A stretch of 64,000 nt of DNA from Streptantibioticus ferralitis (GTDB lineage Bacteria > Actinomycetota > Actinomycetes > Streptomycetales > Streptomycetaceae). The translations under genes were made by a program, and so were the position numbers. Under the pieces are notes generated by a model. It ran no database searches, had not been told where the DNA came from, and was given only the letters and a program-made list of their open reading frames with translations. The stretch lies in the NCBI RefSeq assembly GCF_029223525.1, contig NZ_JARHTQ010000006.1:248001-312000 (forward strand), given 5' to 3'. Shown piece by piece: positions 63,288 to 64,000 of the stretch (positions are counted from its first letter, which is position 1; the number at the start of each line of letters is the position of its first letter).

Positions 63288-64000
63288 TCAGCCGTCCAGG
63301 CCGGCCGCCCGACGGATGTCGGCCAACAGGTCGGCCTGGGCCAGACACTCAGCCGATGAGGGAGTCCCGGTTCGCACCGCCGAGACGAAGGCGGACAGCG
63401 CGTTGGCGACCTGGTCGTCCGGCGGCAGCGGGCACGACCGGGTGCCCGCTCGGGACTCGATGAGGATCTGCGGTACATGGTCCGCAGGCGGGGTGAAGGC
63501 GCGGTCGACGAGAATGCGGCCGGTGCTGCCGGACAGCTCGTAACGGGAACGGTAGGCATGCTCCATACCGAAGGTCAGGTGTGCCGTGACACCGCCGGGG
63601 CCCCGCAGCAGCACGGCCCCGGCGGTGTCTACCCGGCGGCCGGATGGGCGTTCGAGGACCGCTCCCCTGACCTCCAGCTCCCCCTGCAGGAAGTGCACGG
63701 CCGCGCGCACCGGGTACACCCCGACGTCGTAGAGGCTTCCGCCGCCGAGTTCGGGCTGGTGGCGGATGTCGTCGTCGGGCAGTGCTGGGATGGTGAAGGT
63801 CGCGTCCAGGGAAAGGAGTTCGCCGATCTCGCCCTGCGCCACCAGTCGGCGGACCACCGCATGCTGGGCATGGTGGACGAACATGACATTCTCCATGAGC
63901 ACTAGTTCGCGGGCGCGGGCCTGGCCGATGAGCTCGCGGGTGCGGGCCGGTTCCGTGGTGAGCGGTTTCTCGGCGAGCACGTGTTTGCCGGCCGCCAGCG
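63288..64000 (-). CDS. Gfo/Idh/MocA-type NDP-hexose 3-ketoreductase, 5' end outside
   Basis: At least 237 residues of the C-terminal part; the start lies right of the window. The catalytic-Lys segment LAEKPLT, ENVMFVHHAQHAVV and GGGSLYDVGVYPV are typical of dTDP-hexose 3-ketoreductases of deoxysugar pathways, which act after a 2,3-dehydratase. It ends 6 bp from the glycosyltransferase stop. Together with the RmlD-like gene it indicates a 2,6-dideoxy- or 6-deoxysugar. Confidence 0.85.
   Translation of the reverse strand, partial: LAAGKHVLAEKPLTTEPARTRELIGQARARELVLMENVMFVHHAQHAVVRRLVAQGEIGELLSLDATFTIPALPDDDIRHQPELGGGSLYDVGVYPVRAAVHFLQGELEVRGAVLERPSGRRVDTAGAVLLRGPGGVTAHLTFGMEHAYRSRYELSGSTGRILVDRAFTPPADHVPQILIESRAGTRSCPLPPDDQVANALSAFVSAVRTGTPSSAECLAQADLLADIRRAAGLDG

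Overview
The window is high-GC actinobacterial DNA with strong third-position G/C bias, many GTG and TTG starts, TTGA and ATGA start-stop overlaps, two TTA codons and an actinobacterial-type LexA box. Together with alpha-lytic-type secreted proteases, a SepF-like division protein, a SARP regulator and type II polyketide genes, this points to Streptomyces or a close relative. From memory (not computed), the order hmgA ... LPMO, lipase, polymerase Y, dnaE2 ... sepF-like, acyl-CoA dehydrogenase resembles the SCO1706-SCO1750 stretch of the S. coelicolor core.

Layout. (1) 1-4.7 kb: a cut-off aldehyde dehydrogenase divergent from homogentisate dioxygenase (hmgA) and a GntR/UTRA regulator, with three 53/54-bp repeats and two dyads between them, then a stand-alone type ISP-like C-terminal protein. 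(2) 4.7-5.5 kb: remains of a TetR/ABC-2 efflux pair. (3) 6-16.7 kb: an SGNH hydrolase, then a six-gene extracellular polysaccharide operon (small membrane protein, CelD/FemAB-like acyltransferase, two GT2 enzymes, NodB deacetylase, a 1217-aa flippase plus polymerase-like protein) facing a GH39-like hydrolase. (4) 16.8-25 kb: AAA ATPase, CoA-transferase, Nudix/GntR pair, fused carboxyltransferase, LAETG-anchored LPMO, secreted lipase. (5) 24.6-29.2 kb: an SOS operon of dnaE2 and an ImuB-like Y-family polymerase. (6) 29.3-45 kb: GNATs, a YedY-like molybdoenzyme with cytochrome b, two S1 proteases around a band-7 protein and a WYL regulator, a Cys-rich-tailed protein, the SepF-like protein, acyl-CoA dehydrogenase, MFS exporter, PAP2 phosphatase. 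(7) 45-56 kb: accessory DNA rich in gene remnants (aldo/keto reductase, AraC, flavin-binding oxidase, NmrA, LysR, disulfide reductase) with an UvrA-like ATPase and two 66-nt micropeptide genes. (8) 56.5-64 kb: the left part of a glycosylated aromatic polyketide cluster: RmlD-type reductase, flavin reductase, KS-alpha, KS-beta, ACP, SARP, glycosyltransferase and an NDP-hexose ketoreductase that runs off the right edge.

How the parts work together. The polyketide genes show a coherent regulatory plan: a SARP gene with an in-frame TTA codon (bldA-type control) and three copies of TCGAG-N6-TCAAG, an 11-bp-period direct repeat of the kind SARPs bind, in front of rmlD, the flavin reductase and KS-alpha. 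KS-alpha/KS-beta/ACP build the chain, the flavin reductase would feed an FMN monooxygenase, and the reductases plus glycosyltransferase would make and attach a deoxysugar.

The least expected item is a pair of 21-codon genes, about 10 kb apart, whose products share the core PLVSxAPQGLGxF. One is start-stop coupled (TGATG) to a DUF779 gene; the other is followed at once by a strong terminator. I do not recognise this peptide family.
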